Source: Vibrio superstes
Lineage (GTDB): Bacteria; Pseudomonadota; Gammaproteobacteria; Enterobacterales; Vibrionaceae
Reading direction: 5' to 3'
Length of the DNA: 64,000 bases
Assembly: GCF_003569005.1 (NCBI RefSeq)
Contig: NZ_BCUR01000004.1
Span: 310,001 to 374,000 of the forward strand
In this document: one piece after another, positions 42,944 through 51,581 of the stretch
How positions within the stretch are numbered: position 1 is the first letter of the stretch
How the letters are laid out: every line of letters begins with the position of its first letter
Position numbers and translations under genes: made by a program
Notes under the pieces: generated by a model
The model's database searches: none
The model's input: the letters and a program-made list of their open reading frames with translations, nothing else
What the model was told of the DNA's origin: nothing

Positions 42944-45900
42944 TTCGTTTTTTTGCAAGACACCCAACAGCAGCCAACCTGCTGATGCTACTCATCTTTT
43001 TAGTGGGTGTTCTTACTTTACCTACCATCAAGAGAGAAACCTTTCCAGAGTTTTCGCCCCCCTACATTATGGCGACTATTGTCTATCCTGGTGCCTCACC
43101 AATGGAGGTGGAAGAGAGCTTGTGTGTCAGGATGGAAGATGCGGTAGATGGACTGTCCAATATCGAAGAAACCACTTGTGAGGCGATTGAAGGCAGTGCT
43201 CGACTGACGTTAAAGCTGGATAATTCTGCAGATATTGGCCGTATGCTGGTGGATGTGCAAACGCAGATCAATTCTATCAATGACTTCCCTGATGAGATTG
43301 AATCTCCAATGGTGCAAGAGCTGGACTGGAACGAGCCTGTGGTGGATGTTGCGATTACTGCAGATACAAGCTGGCCAGAGCTAAAAGCTTATGCAGAGAG
43401 TCTGAAGCGCACCATGAAGCTGGATTATGGCGTCTCTCTGGTTGATGTTTCAGGCTTTTCTGATCATCAATACCGTGTCGAACTCAATACCTACATCATG
43501 CGCCAGCTTGGGCTGAGCGTAAATGACATTGCCTCCCAGATTGGCAAGCAGAACGTAAAACTGCCTAGTGGCAACGTAGAGACGCCAGAAAAGAATTTAT
43601 TGATTCGCTTTGATGAAAGGCGGGTCACCCCACAGCAACTAGAGAGTATCGTGGTGGGCTCAGGACCCAATGGCTCTATTGTCCGTCTTCGTGATGTAGC
43701 AACCATTACCGATCGCTTTGAGCTGGATGAGCAGAAGGTGCTGTTTGACGAAAAGCCTTCGGCTATACTCAAAATCAGTAAAAACAAAGAAGATGATGCC
43801 CTTAGGATCAAAGACAATGTCACCCGTTTTGTTGATGATCAACGTGCAATCGCACCTGATGGCGTCACTATTGAGATGACCAACGATCTGTCATCTGTGC
43901 TTTGGGATCGATTGAGCATGATGGTGCGTAATGGTTGGCAAGGTATCGTATTAGTGTTCGCCACTATGTGGCTGTTCTTTAGTTTGCGATATTCATTTTG
44001 GGTTGCGGCAGGCCTTCCCGTTGCCTTCCTCGGTGGCATTTTCATGATGGCGAATCTGGGTATTTCCATCAATATCATGTCGCTGGTGGGCTTGCTGATG
44101 GCCATCGGTATTATGATGGATGACGCCATAGTGATTGCCGAGTCGATAGCCGCGCATCTTGATCGGGGGCAAAGCATTGATGATGCGGTAATTAACGGCG
44201 TGAAGAAGGTTCTCCCCGGAGTTGTATCTTCATTTCTAACCACAGTGTGTATCTTTGGTAGCTTACTGTTCTTAGATGGCGAGATGGGTGCTGTGTTAAA
44301 AGCGGTACCGCAAGTATTGATTCTCGTACTGAGTATCAGTCTTATCGAGGCTTTCTTGATCTTGCCTCATCACTTATCACATTCATTGCACAGTGCTAAG
44401 AAAGAGCGCCCAGACCTGCGCTTTAAAACGGCTTTTCTTGAGAAGTTTGAAGAGTTTCGTAACGGTCCGTTAGTGAGAGCGGTGGACAAAGCGGTTGAGC
44501 ATCGATACCTCTTTATGGGCTCGGTCATCGCAGCCTTACTCATTTCCGTCTCTTTGCTTGCCGGTGGCCATCTTAAGTTTGTGCCCTTTCCTGAGTTGGA
44601 TGGAGATATCGCAGAGGCGCGAATTATCCTACCTCCAGGTTCGTCATTGAGCCAAACTGAAAAAGTAGTAGATCGACTGGTTAAATCTGCAGAGAAATTG
44701 GATAAAGAGTGGACCGAAAACGTAGAAAATGGTGTCCCTTTAATCCAGCATATTACCGCAAGCTTTAACAGTAATGCTGATGCTAATGAGTCAGGCCCAC
44801 ACATTGCAACAGTGCGCTTAGATCTCCTTGGCGCAGAAGTGCGAAATACCATCCTTGATGAGTTTATTGATGCCTGGCGTGAAGATACGGGAGAGATGGC
44901 TGCGCCTATTTCACTGGTATTTAAGCAGCCGACTATGGGACCTGGCGGGCGCGCAATCGAAATCCGTTTACAACATGATGATCTCGAGTCTCTAAAGGCT
45001 GCTTCAGTAGAGATACAGTCTTATCTGAATGAGTTTGATGGCGTGCACGGCGTACTTGATGACATGCGAATGGGGAAAGAGGAGGTCTTGGTTAAGTTGC
45101 GTCCTGGGGCTGAAAGCTATGGTGTGAATGGGCAGATGATCGCAAGTCAGTTGCGCGCCGCCTTCTATGGTGAAACGGCAGATGAGATCCAGATTGGCGT
45201 TGAAAACATTAAGATTGAGGTGCGTTTAGACAAAGAAGAGGCAGGCAACCTTGAGCATCTGGCTAACTTCCCAATTATCATGCCTAACGGAGCACAGATC
45301 CCTCTCGCAACCCTAGCAAGCTTTGATTTTCAACGCAATTACGTGCGAATACAACGTATCAATGGCATGCGAACCGTTGCGGTATTTAGTGACTTAGATA
45401 CCTCAAAGGCAAGCTCAGGGGAAATTATCAGTAAGTTCAAGACTCAAGAGCTTCCAAAGCTCCAGCAGAAGTACCCGGGTATTCGAGTCGATTTTGAAGG
45501 AGAGTCTAAGGACACAGCAAAAACGGGTTCATCCATGGGTAAAGGCTTCTTAGTGGGCTTGTTTGGTGTGTTTGCTATTTTGAGTTACCAGTTCCGCAGT
45601 TATCTCGAGCCCTTTGTGGTTATGTTGGCGATTCCTTTGGCCTTTATTGGGGTGATTTGGGGGCACTTCTTACTAGGGCATAACATGAGTATGCCAAGTA
45701 TCATGGGGTTTGTTTCTCTTGCTGGGATTGTAGTGAACGATTCTATACTCTTGGTTCAATACATACGCTTTCATGTGGACGAAGGGGATACAGTGCATGA
45801 TGCTGTAGTTAAGGCGAGTCGGGAGCGTTTCCGAGCGGTATTTATTACTTCAATGACAACGGCTGCCGGTTTGTTGCCATTGCTCCTAGAAACTAGCCTG

Positions 45901-46047
45901 CAGGCTCAGGTCATTCAGCCTCTGGTGATATCGATAGTGTTTGGTATCTTCGCCTCAACAGTGTTGGTGCTGTTTATGGTGCCTTGTGCTTATTCCATAT
46001 TGGCTGATTTTGGCAAGGTATCTAAGCATGAGAACCTTAATGCCTAA
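42940..46047 (+). CDS. RND-family efflux pump, inner-membrane subunit
   Basis: A 1035-aa AcrB/MexB-superfamily transporter. GTG start overlaps the adaptor stop by 4 bp (GTGA). The first helix IRFFARHPTAANLLM, porter domain, and 12 membrane helices are all visible. The TM4 acidic pair is kept in LLMAIGIMMDDAIVIAES. In TM10 the usual AcrB Lys is replaced: AGIVVNDSILLVQY has Asn-Asp at that place. This suggests a subfamily other than AcrB, and a different proton relay. Substrate (drug, dye, bile salt, siderophore) cannot be told. No TolC-like gene is adjacent, so a shared TolC is assumed. Confidence 0.95.
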   Translation: MIRFFARHPTAANLLMLLIFLVGVLTLPTIKRETFPEFSPPYIMATIVYPGASPMEVEESLCVRMEDAVDGLSNIEETTCEAIEGSARLTLKLDNSADIGRMLVDVQTQINSINDFPDEIESPMVQELDWNEPVVDVAITADTSWPELKAYAESLKRTMKLDYGVSLVDVSGFSDHQYRVELNTYIMRQLGLSVNDIASQIGKQNVKLPSGNVETPEKNLLIRFDERRVTPQQLESIVVGSGPNGSIVRLRDVATITDRFELDEQKVLFDEKPSAILKISKNKEDDALRIKDNVTRFVDDQRAIAPDGVTIEMTNDLSSVLWDRLSMMVRNGWQGIVLVFATMWLFFSLRYSFWVAAGLPVAFLGGIFMMANLGISINIMSLVGLLMAIGIMMDDAIVIAESIAAHLDRGQSIDDAVINGVKKVLPGVVSSFLTTVCIFGSLLFLDGEMGAVLKAVPQVLILVLSISLIEAFLILPHHLSHSLHSAKKERPDLRFKTAFLEKFEEFRNGPLVRAVDKAVEHRYLFMGSVIAALLISVSLLAGGHLKFVPFPELDGDIAEARIILPPGSSLSQTEKVVDRLVKSAEKLDKEWTENVENGVPLIQHITASFNSNADANESGPHIATVRLDLLGAEVRNTILDEFIDAWREDTGEMAAPISLVFKQPTMGPGGRAIEIRLQHDDLESLKAASVEIQSYLNEFDGVHGVLDDMRMGKEEVLVKLRPGAESYGVNGQMIASQLRAAFYGETADEIQIGVENIKIEVRLDKEEAGNLEHLANFPIIMPNGAQIPLATLASFDFQRNYVRIQRINGMRTVAVFSDLDTSKASSGEIISKFKTQELPKLQQKYPGIRVDFEGESKDTAKTGSSMGKGFLVGLFGVFAILSYQFRSYLEPFVVMLAIPLAFIGVIWGHFLLGHNMSMPSIMGFVSLAGIVVNDSILLVQYIRFHVDEGDTVHDAVVKASRERFRAVFITSMTTAAGLLPLLLETSLQAQVIQPLVISIVFGIFASTVLVLFMVPCAYSILADFGKVSKHENLNA

Positions 46048-46194
46048 CAATCAAAGGCTTAGTCTGAGTACATCAAAACGTGCTTAAAATGTAATCTCAA
46101 CTCAAACAAAACGTCACCTTCTTGTCATTTAACTTCCTTAGTTTGGGCATTAACCCAATGGGTATCCCTCTGGGAAGTTGATAAGGAAGGCGAC

Positions 46195-46752
46195 ATGAGT
46201 AGTTTTGATTTAGAAAATCTGGGTGTACAGCGAATAAACCCTATCGTTCGTTTTGATCTGGCATTTTCATTGTTCTGTCTTGAGCATAGGTTTGCTTCTC
46301 AGGTTGGTTTATTTAGCAGGGCCGTCTCTCACTCTGGAGACGGCCACCTTTACGCCGCAATTGCCCTAATCGCTTGGGTTGCCGATTCGACTATCGGTAG
46401 TCTATTTCTTGCCTGTGGACTGATTTCGTTTGTTATTGAGCTGCCTATTTACTGGGTTGCCAAGAACAGCTTTCGCCGTCGCCGTCCCCATGATTTGTCC
46501 TCTCGATTGACCAACTTTATTGAACCGTCGGATAAGTACAGTATGCCCTCAGGCCATACTGCTGCTGCGACCATTATGGCGGTATTAACCTGCGCCTTCT
46601 TCCCGAGCTTGGCCGTGATAGCGGTGGTTTGGGCTAGTCTCATTGCTCTCTCTCGAATTCTACTCGGCGTTCATTTCTTTAGCGATATCGTTGCTGGTGT
46701 GATGCTGGGGTTAGCCAGTTCATTCATCGCAATGGCAATGGTAGGGGTCTAA
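46195..46752 (+). CDS. PAP2-family phosphatase
   Basis: A 185-aa membrane phosphatase with the complete PAP2 signature: KNSFRRRRP (KX6RP), PSGHTAA and SRILLGVHFFSD (SRX5HX3D). Four to five hydrophobic segments flank these motifs. Members dephosphorylate undecaprenyl or phosphatidylglycerol phosphates; the exact lipid is unknown. A glycosyltransferase starts 3 bp downstream with GTG, so the two are co-translated and probably act on the same lipid or envelope pathway. Confidence 0.92.
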   Translation: MSSFDLENLGVQRINPIVRFDLAFSLFCLEHRFASQVGLFSRAVSHSGDGHLYAAIALIAWVADSTIGSLFLACGLISFVIELPIYWVAKNSFRRRRPHDLSSRLTNFIEPSDKYSMPSGHTAAATIMAVLTCAFFPSLAVIAVVWASLIALSRILLGVHFFSDIVAGVMLGLASSFIAMAMVGV

Positions 46753-46755
46753 TTT

Positions 46756-47814
46756 GTGAAGATACTCTATGGCGTGCAAGGTACCGGAAATGGACATATC
46801 GCTCGTGCAAGGGCTATGGCTGAGGCTTTTAAAAATCGAGATGGGATACAGGTCGACTTTGTATTTTCAGGCAGAGAAAGAGAAAAGTACTTCTCGATGG
46901 AGTCCTTTAACGGCTATCGCTCTTTTTCTGGACTCACATTCAACTCTCATTGTGGCAAGGTGGACTACCTAAAGACCGCCACCAATAACAATTTGGTGGA
47001 GTTGTTCCAAGACATTAACAGCTTGAATGTCAAAGACTACGACTTAGTACTGAATGACTTTGAGCCTATTTCTGCGTGGGCGGCTAAGAAGCACAAAGTG
47101 CCTTGTATTGGCATCAGTCATCAAAACGCGTTTCGTTTTCAGGTTCCGAAGAAGGGTTTTGGCTTGATGGATAAAACCATCATTCATCACTTCGCACCTT
47201 CAGATTTTCAATTGGGCCTGCATTGGTATCATTTCGAGCAACCCATCTTGCCACCTATTGTTCATACGTGTGCACAAGATGCAGTAACCGAAGAAGCATT
47301 TATCTTAGTCTATCTGCCTTTTGAGGACTTAAAGCAAGTGGCAGACTTGTTGCAGCGTTTCTCTGACCATTCTTTTCGCTGCTATCACCCTGATGTAAGG
47401 GATGCGGATGACATCGGCAATGTGCAGTTTCGTCCCCTGTCGTTTTCTTCTTTTCAGGGCGACCTTTCTCGATGTCAGGGCGTGATTGCGAACGGTGGAT
47501 TTGAGTTGCCATCGGAGGCGCTCTCTCTAGGTAAAAAACTACTGCTTAAACCCCTCAATGGACAATTTGAACAGCAAAGCAATGTGGCGACTTTGGAGTA
47601 TCTGGGCTTGGGTTCTGCAATGCTGGAACTGGAAGCGGGAACAATACGAAAATGGTTAGGGGAACAAAAGCCGGAACCAATTCGTTATCCTGATGTTGCT
47701 GGTGCTATCTCTGATTGGGTTATAGAAGGAGACTGGCATCAGCAGGAAGCATTAAGCCAAAAACTGTGGAAACAAGTGGATTTTCCTAGCCATATAACAC
47801 ATTTATTGGATTGA
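46756..47814 (+). CDS. MJ1255/VC2487-type glycosyltransferase
   Basis: A 352-aa GT-B-like glycosyltransferase. The N-terminal GVQGTGNGHIARA loop and NGGFELPSEALSLGKKLLLKP in the C-terminal half are the MJ1255/VC2487 family hallmarks (MurG-related nucleotide-sugar binding). The GTG start is preceded by AGGGG. The acceptor is unknown. Its position 3 bp after a PAP2 phosphatase hints at a lipid-linked sugar step, which is inference. A hairpin with T-run follows at 47845. Confidence 0.9.
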   Translation: MKILYGVQGTGNGHIARARAMAEAFKNRDGIQVDFVFSGREREKYFSMESFNGYRSFSGLTFNSHCGKVDYLKTATNNNLVELFQDINSLNVKDYDLVLNDFEPISAWAAKKHKVPCIGISHQNAFRFQVPKKGFGLMDKTIIHHFAPSDFQLGLHWYHFEQPILPPIVHTCAQDAVTEEAFILVYLPFEDLKQVADLLQRFSDHSFRCYHPDVRDADDIGNVQFRPLSFSSFQGDLSRCQGVIANGGFELPSEALSLGKKLLLKPLNGQFEQQSNVATLEYLGLGSAMLELEAGTIRKWLGEQKPEPIRYPDVAGAISDWVIEGDWHQQEALSQKLWKQVDFPSHITHLLD

Positions 47815-48192
47815 TCTGAGCGACTCGCTCGATCTCATTTCTTTAGTGGTAAGCGACCATTTATTACGGTTTGCCTACCACTTTTGCTATCTGTCTTTTT
47901 CACTAATGACTGTATTTTGTCTAATTATTCATCACAAAACATGATTTAGGTTTTTTTATGCTTATATTAAGTGGTTGTTATATATAGACAATGCCTTCTT
48001 GTTGATAAAATGTACTGATTCTTTATCAATTTGCTTGTTCCTTGGTGATGATTTGAAACATATTAGCGCTATTGAATATTCATCCCGTTGATGATTCGCC
48101 GGTTGGTTAGTAGTTTCGTAACTCCTTTTTTGATACGAGCTATGCAGTAGTACTGACTCGCGGTTGGCTAAATAGAATAAAGAGAAGAGTAT
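47815..48192. other. 378-bp AT-rich region upstream of leuO
   Basis: Contains a terminator-like hairpin for the glycosyltransferase at its left end, then a long A/T-rich tract with an inverted repeat TTGATAAA-N12-TTTATCAA at 48002-48029. Long AT-rich leaders are usual for leuO and are typical H-NS/LeuO binding territory. No small ORF with a ribosome binding site was seen. Confidence 0.6.
47845..47886 (+). terminator. Terminator-like hairpin after glycosyltransferase
   Basis: AGTGGTA/TACCACT arms (47845-47851, 47876-47882), with further GC pairs after one mismatch, then TTT. The loop is long, so confidence is moderate. Confidence 0.5.
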
Positions 48193-49161
48193 ATGTTAAC
48201 TAGCAATTCACATGATTGGCAGCAAGGATTAGCTCACCAAGGAACAACCCTACGTGGAGTCGATTTAAATCTGCTAACTGTGTTTGATGCAGTTATGCAG
48301 GAGCAAAATATCACTCGCGCAGCAAAAAATCTGAACATGTCCCAGCCTGCAGTAAGTAATGCGGTAGCGCGTTTGAAAGTGATGTTTAAAGACGATCTAT
48401 TTATGCGTCAAGGTCGAGGTATTTCGCCCACTCTTCGTGCTCGTCAATTGTTTGTCCCTGTTCGTCAGGCGCTGCAATTGGTTAAGAATGAACTGCCTGG
48501 TGCTGTATTTGATCCAGCAACATCGACCAATACATTCTCTATTGCAATTGGAACGCCTAATGATGTCCGCTTTGCACCTCAACTTATTAAAAACACCACA
48601 GAGAAAGCGCCTAATGTTAAGTTGAGTCTGGACTCGCTTGGCGGAGTTTCCTTGCATGAGAAGCTTAAGCAGCAAGAGCTCGATTTTGTGATTGATTATA
48701 CTCGCTTCGAACAGCCTGGCTTTGTAAGTACTGAACTATACAGCGATGAGCTTGTGGTCATTTGTGCAAACGATCACCCTCGTCTTGGGAACCAGCATCA
48801 GATCTCTATGGAGCAACTTCTGGCGGAGCAGCATGCACGCTTGTCTCCTGCTAGCGATGTGATGGGCTTGAGCGATCGAATCTATAAAAGCCTAGAGGTG
48901 ACCTCTTCATACCGAGGTGCGACCTTGGGTAACTTGATCGCAGTTTCTGCGCAATCTGAACTTATTTGTGTTGTGCCGCGCTGGGTAAAAGATTTTTTCC
49001 CGACAAACCTTGGTATTCATGCATTGCCATTTCCTGGTGAGCTAGCTGAGATTAAGGCGTACCTAACATGGCATGAATCGCGTGAAAATGATGAAGCACA
49101 TGTGTGGATGAGAGAGCAATTAATGACGGTTTGCGGAGAAGTGGTAGCAAAACATCGTTAG
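48193..49161 (+). CDS. leuO: LysR-type regulator LeuO
   Basis: A 322-aa LysR regulator matching LeuO (E. coli 314). The winged helix-turn-helix reads VDLNLLTVFDAVMQEQNITRAAKNLNMSQPAVSNAV, preceded by a ~20-residue polar extension typical of LeuO. The C-terminal sensor domain is intact. LeuO antagonises H-NS silencing and controls virulence, acid and membrane genes in Vibrio. Its place near leuABCD and upstream of ilvIH is conserved. The 378-bp AT-rich region upstream is likely its control region. Confidence 0.95.
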   Translation: MLTSNSHDWQQGLAHQGTTLRGVDLNLLTVFDAVMQEQNITRAAKNLNMSQPAVSNAVARLKVMFKDDLFMRQGRGISPTLRARQLFVPVRQALQLVKNELPGAVFDPATSTNTFSIAIGTPNDVRFAPQLIKNTTEKAPNVKLSLDSLGGVSLHEKLKQQELDFVIDYTRFEQPGFVSTELYSDELVVICANDHPRLGNQHQISMEQLLAEQHARLSPASDVMGLSDRIYKSLEVTSSYRGATLGNLIAVSAQSELICVVPRWVKDFFPTNLGIHALPFPGELAEIKAYLTWHESRENDEAHVWMREQLMTVCGEVVAKHR

Positions 49162-49195
49162 GGATCTTTAGCCAAAAATAGCGCATAAAATCATC

Positions 49196-49230
49196 AAGCA
49201 CCAAAAACTAGGTTTTTTGGTGCTTTTTTA
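49196..49230 (+). terminator. leuO terminator
   Basis: A 12-bp perfect stem AAGCACCAAAAA/TTTTTGGTGCTT with a 6-nt loop, followed by a T-run. Confidence 0.9.
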
Positions 49231-49358
49231 TTAGCCATATGCAATTAGTGACTACTCTTACCAGTAAGTAAAAACTGGATATATGTCCAATTTTGTATGA
49301 TGAGAAAGCTATTAGAATTGCGTTTTATTTGCCCGACTGTAAACTATGCGCTCACTCA

Positions 49359-49374
49359 GCTTACACCTGTAAGC
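49359..49374. promoter_or_regulatory. Palindrome GCTTACA-CC-TGTAAGC before acyl-CoA ligase
   Basis: Seven-base arms around a 2-bp centre, ending 16 bp before the start codon. The loop is too small for an RNA hairpin, so a dimeric repressor site is likelier. The protein is unknown; the sequence does not match FadR consensus. Confidence 0.45.
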
Positions 49375-49390
49375 CAAAAGGTAGAGGTTT

Positions 49391-51226
49391 ATGACCAGTT
49401 CAGAGTTTCACATTGTAAAAAAGGTTCGCCAACAGGTTGTAGATGGAGGAGATCGCGCGGCACTCAAGCATAAGTTTGATGGTGCTTGGCACGATATTTC
49501 TTGGTCGCAATTTGGACAGCAAATGGACGCTGTTTCTATGGCACTTTTGGCTCAAGGATTGAGTGTTCAGGATAAGGTCGGTATCTATGCCAACAACATG
49601 CCAAAATGGACTATGGCAGATATTGGTGCGTTACAAGCGCGTGTTGTAACCGTTCCTATTTATCCTACTAATACAGCAGAACAATCTGCTTATGTTATTC
49701 AAAACGCAGACGTGAAGGTGTTGTTCGTTGGTGAACAAGAACAGTATGACGCGTCTGTGGGCATCTTCGAGCAATGCGAACAGCTGGAGCTGATTGTTGC
49801 CATGTGCGACAGCATTAAACTTGAAGACAATAGCTTCAGCCTTTCTTGGGATGACTTCCTTAAGTCCTCAGAGCAAAATGATACCGAAACGCTCAACACT
49901 GAATTTGAGCAGCGTCTTGCTGATGCGAACCTAGATGACCTTGTGACGCTGATTTACACCTCAGGAACCACAGGCCAACCAAAGGGCGTGATGCTGGACT
50001 ACGCAAACTTTGCCTCGCAACTGGAAGGGCATGTTGAGCGTTTGAACCTAACCAAAGACGATGTATCTTTGTGTTTTTTACCTCTTTCGCATGTATTTGA
50101 GCGCGCATGGACCATGTTTGTTCTGTATACCGGCGCAACTAATGCCTATTTGGTTGATACCATGCAGGTTAAAGATGCGTTAGGTGAAGTTAAGCCTACT
50201 GTTATGTGTGCTGTGCCTCGTTTCTACGAGAAGATTTTCTCAGCGATTCATGAAAAAGTGTCTCGTTCTTCTTTTGTGAAAAAGGCGATGTTCACTTGGG
50301 CTGTTAACATGGGTGCACGTGTTGCACTGTGTAAGCAAGAAGAGCGTGAGCCTTCTTACTTACTAAAGCGTAGCCACGCCTTAGCGGACAAGTTAGTACT
50401 GAGTAAGCTTAGAGCCCTATTAGGTGGCAACATTACGATGATGCCATGTGGCGGAGCCAAGCTGGATGAAACCATTGGCCGCTTTTTCCATGCACTTGGC
50501 TTGAACGTGAAGCTAGGCTATGGCATGACAGAAACAACGGCGACCGTGTCATGTTGGGATGAGCCTGCATTTAACCCTGACTCTATCGGTACTTCAATGC
50601 CGGGAGCTCAAGTTAAGATTGGTGAAAATAACGAAATCTTAGTGCGTGGCCCTATGGTTATGCGTGGTTACTACAAGTTGCCAGAAGAAACAGCGAAAAC
50701 CTTCGATGAGCATGGTTTCTTGAAGACGGGAGATGCGGGTCAATTTGATGACAATGGTAACCTGTTTATTACTGACCGAATCAAAGAGTTGATGAAGACT
50801 TCTGGTGGTAAGTACATTGCTCCTCAAGTGGTTGAAGGCACTATTGGTAAAGATCATTTTATCGAACAGATTGCCGTTATTGCGGACACACGCAAGTTTG
50901 TTTCTGCTTTGATCGTACCAAGCTTTGAGGCGCTAGAAGAGCATGCTAAAGAGCTTAACATCAAATACCACGACAAGGTTGAGCTATTAAAGCATAGCCA
51001 AATCGTTGAAATGCTTGAGGCTCGAGTGGCTGAACTACAACAAAACTTAGCCAAGTTTGAGCAAGTCAAAAAGTTCAAACTACTGCCTAAAGCCTTCTCT
51101 ATGGAAAAGGGAGAACTGACTCCTACTCAGAAGCTTCGCCGTAAGGTTATCAATGACCGTTACCAAGACGAAATTGATGAAATGTACGATGAAACGGGCA
51201 AGAGCAAATCAAAGCCTAAAAAGTAG
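49391..51226 (+). CDS. Long-chain acyl-CoA synthetase (FadD15-like)
   Basis: A 611-aa AMP-binding ligase activating long-chain fatty acids with ATP and CoA. The P-loop is LIYTSGTTGQPKG, the A4/A5 region reads GYGMTETTATVSCW, and the C-terminal hinge TGDAGQFDDNGNLFITDRIKEL is complete. It resembles the FadD15/bubblegum group rather than E. coli FadD, and is strongly divergent in the N-terminal third. The C-terminal Lys in GELTPTQKLRR is present. It lies between leuO and ilvIH with its own terminator, so it is not part of ilv. Confidence 0.93.
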   Translation: MTSSEFHIVKKVRQQVVDGGDRAALKHKFDGAWHDISWSQFGQQMDAVSMALLAQGLSVQDKVGIYANNMPKWTMADIGALQARVVTVPIYPTNTAEQSAYVIQNADVKVLFVGEQEQYDASVGIFEQCEQLELIVAMCDSIKLEDNSFSLSWDDFLKSSEQNDTETLNTEFEQRLADANLDDLVTLIYTSGTTGQPKGVMLDYANFASQLEGHVERLNLTKDDVSLCFLPLSHVFERAWTMFVLYTGATNAYLVDTMQVKDALGEVKPTVMCAVPRFYEKIFSAIHEKVSRSSFVKKAMFTWAVNMGARVALCKQEEREPSYLLKRSHALADKLVLSKLRALLGGNITMMPCGGAKLDETIGRFFHALGLNVKLGYGMTETTATVSCWDEPAFNPDSIGTSMPGAQVKIGENNEILVRGPMVMRGYYKLPEETAKTFDEHGFLKTGDAGQFDDNGNLFITDRIKELMKTSGGKYIAPQVVEGTIGKDHFIEQIAVIADTRKFVSALIVPSFEALEEHAKELNIKYHDKVELLKHSQIVEMLEARVAELQQNLAKFEQVKKFKLLPKAFSMEKGELTPTQKLRRKVINDRYQDEIDEMYDETGKSKSKPKK

Positions 51227-51247
51227 TGCATTAACGTAAACAATTAG

Positions 51248-51283
51248 AGCCCGCCACTTTATTAAGTTGGCGGGCTTTTTTTA
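51248..51283 (+). terminator. Acyl-CoA ligase terminator
   Basis: AGCCCGCCA/TGGCGGGCT stem with a short A-T extension, followed by seven T. Confidence 0.92.
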
Positions 51284-51581
51284 TTTAACGCTATTAAAAA
51301 CAGATAGTTAAGAATCATGAGTCATATGGCTGTGCTTTTTTGTGATTTTTGTTAATGAAATGTGGTTTTTGCGTGGACAGTAGTAGGTCAAAAACGGTAT
51401 GGTGGGCAAGTTATCCCACGCCTGCTATGGCCTGTGTGGGGACATAGTTGAATTGTTATTGAGGCACTTAAACGCGTTCAGTAATGATAAGGATACTTTT
51501 AGGCTACGAATAAGCCCTAGCTATGTAAAACCTAGCGGATAAGTGGACCAAACCTATTCGCAATTGGTAAGGAGAGATTTA

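Noticed and set aside
40968..47814. The efflux and glycosyltransferase block as a recent mobile insertion.
   Set aside because: No repeats, integrase, tRNA or transposase border it, and codon use looks like the rest of the window. From memory V. cholerae also has genes between leuO and leuA.
51284..51581. Possible alternative hairpins (GTGGG/CCCAC versus CCCAC/GTGGGG) and a nine-codon ORF with two Ile and two Leu codons (51484-51513) before ilvI, as an attenuator.
   Set aside because: The nine-codon ORF has no ribosome binding site and no terminator with a T-run follows it. The enterobacterial ilvIH genes use Lrp rather than attenuation, so the signal is too weak to call.
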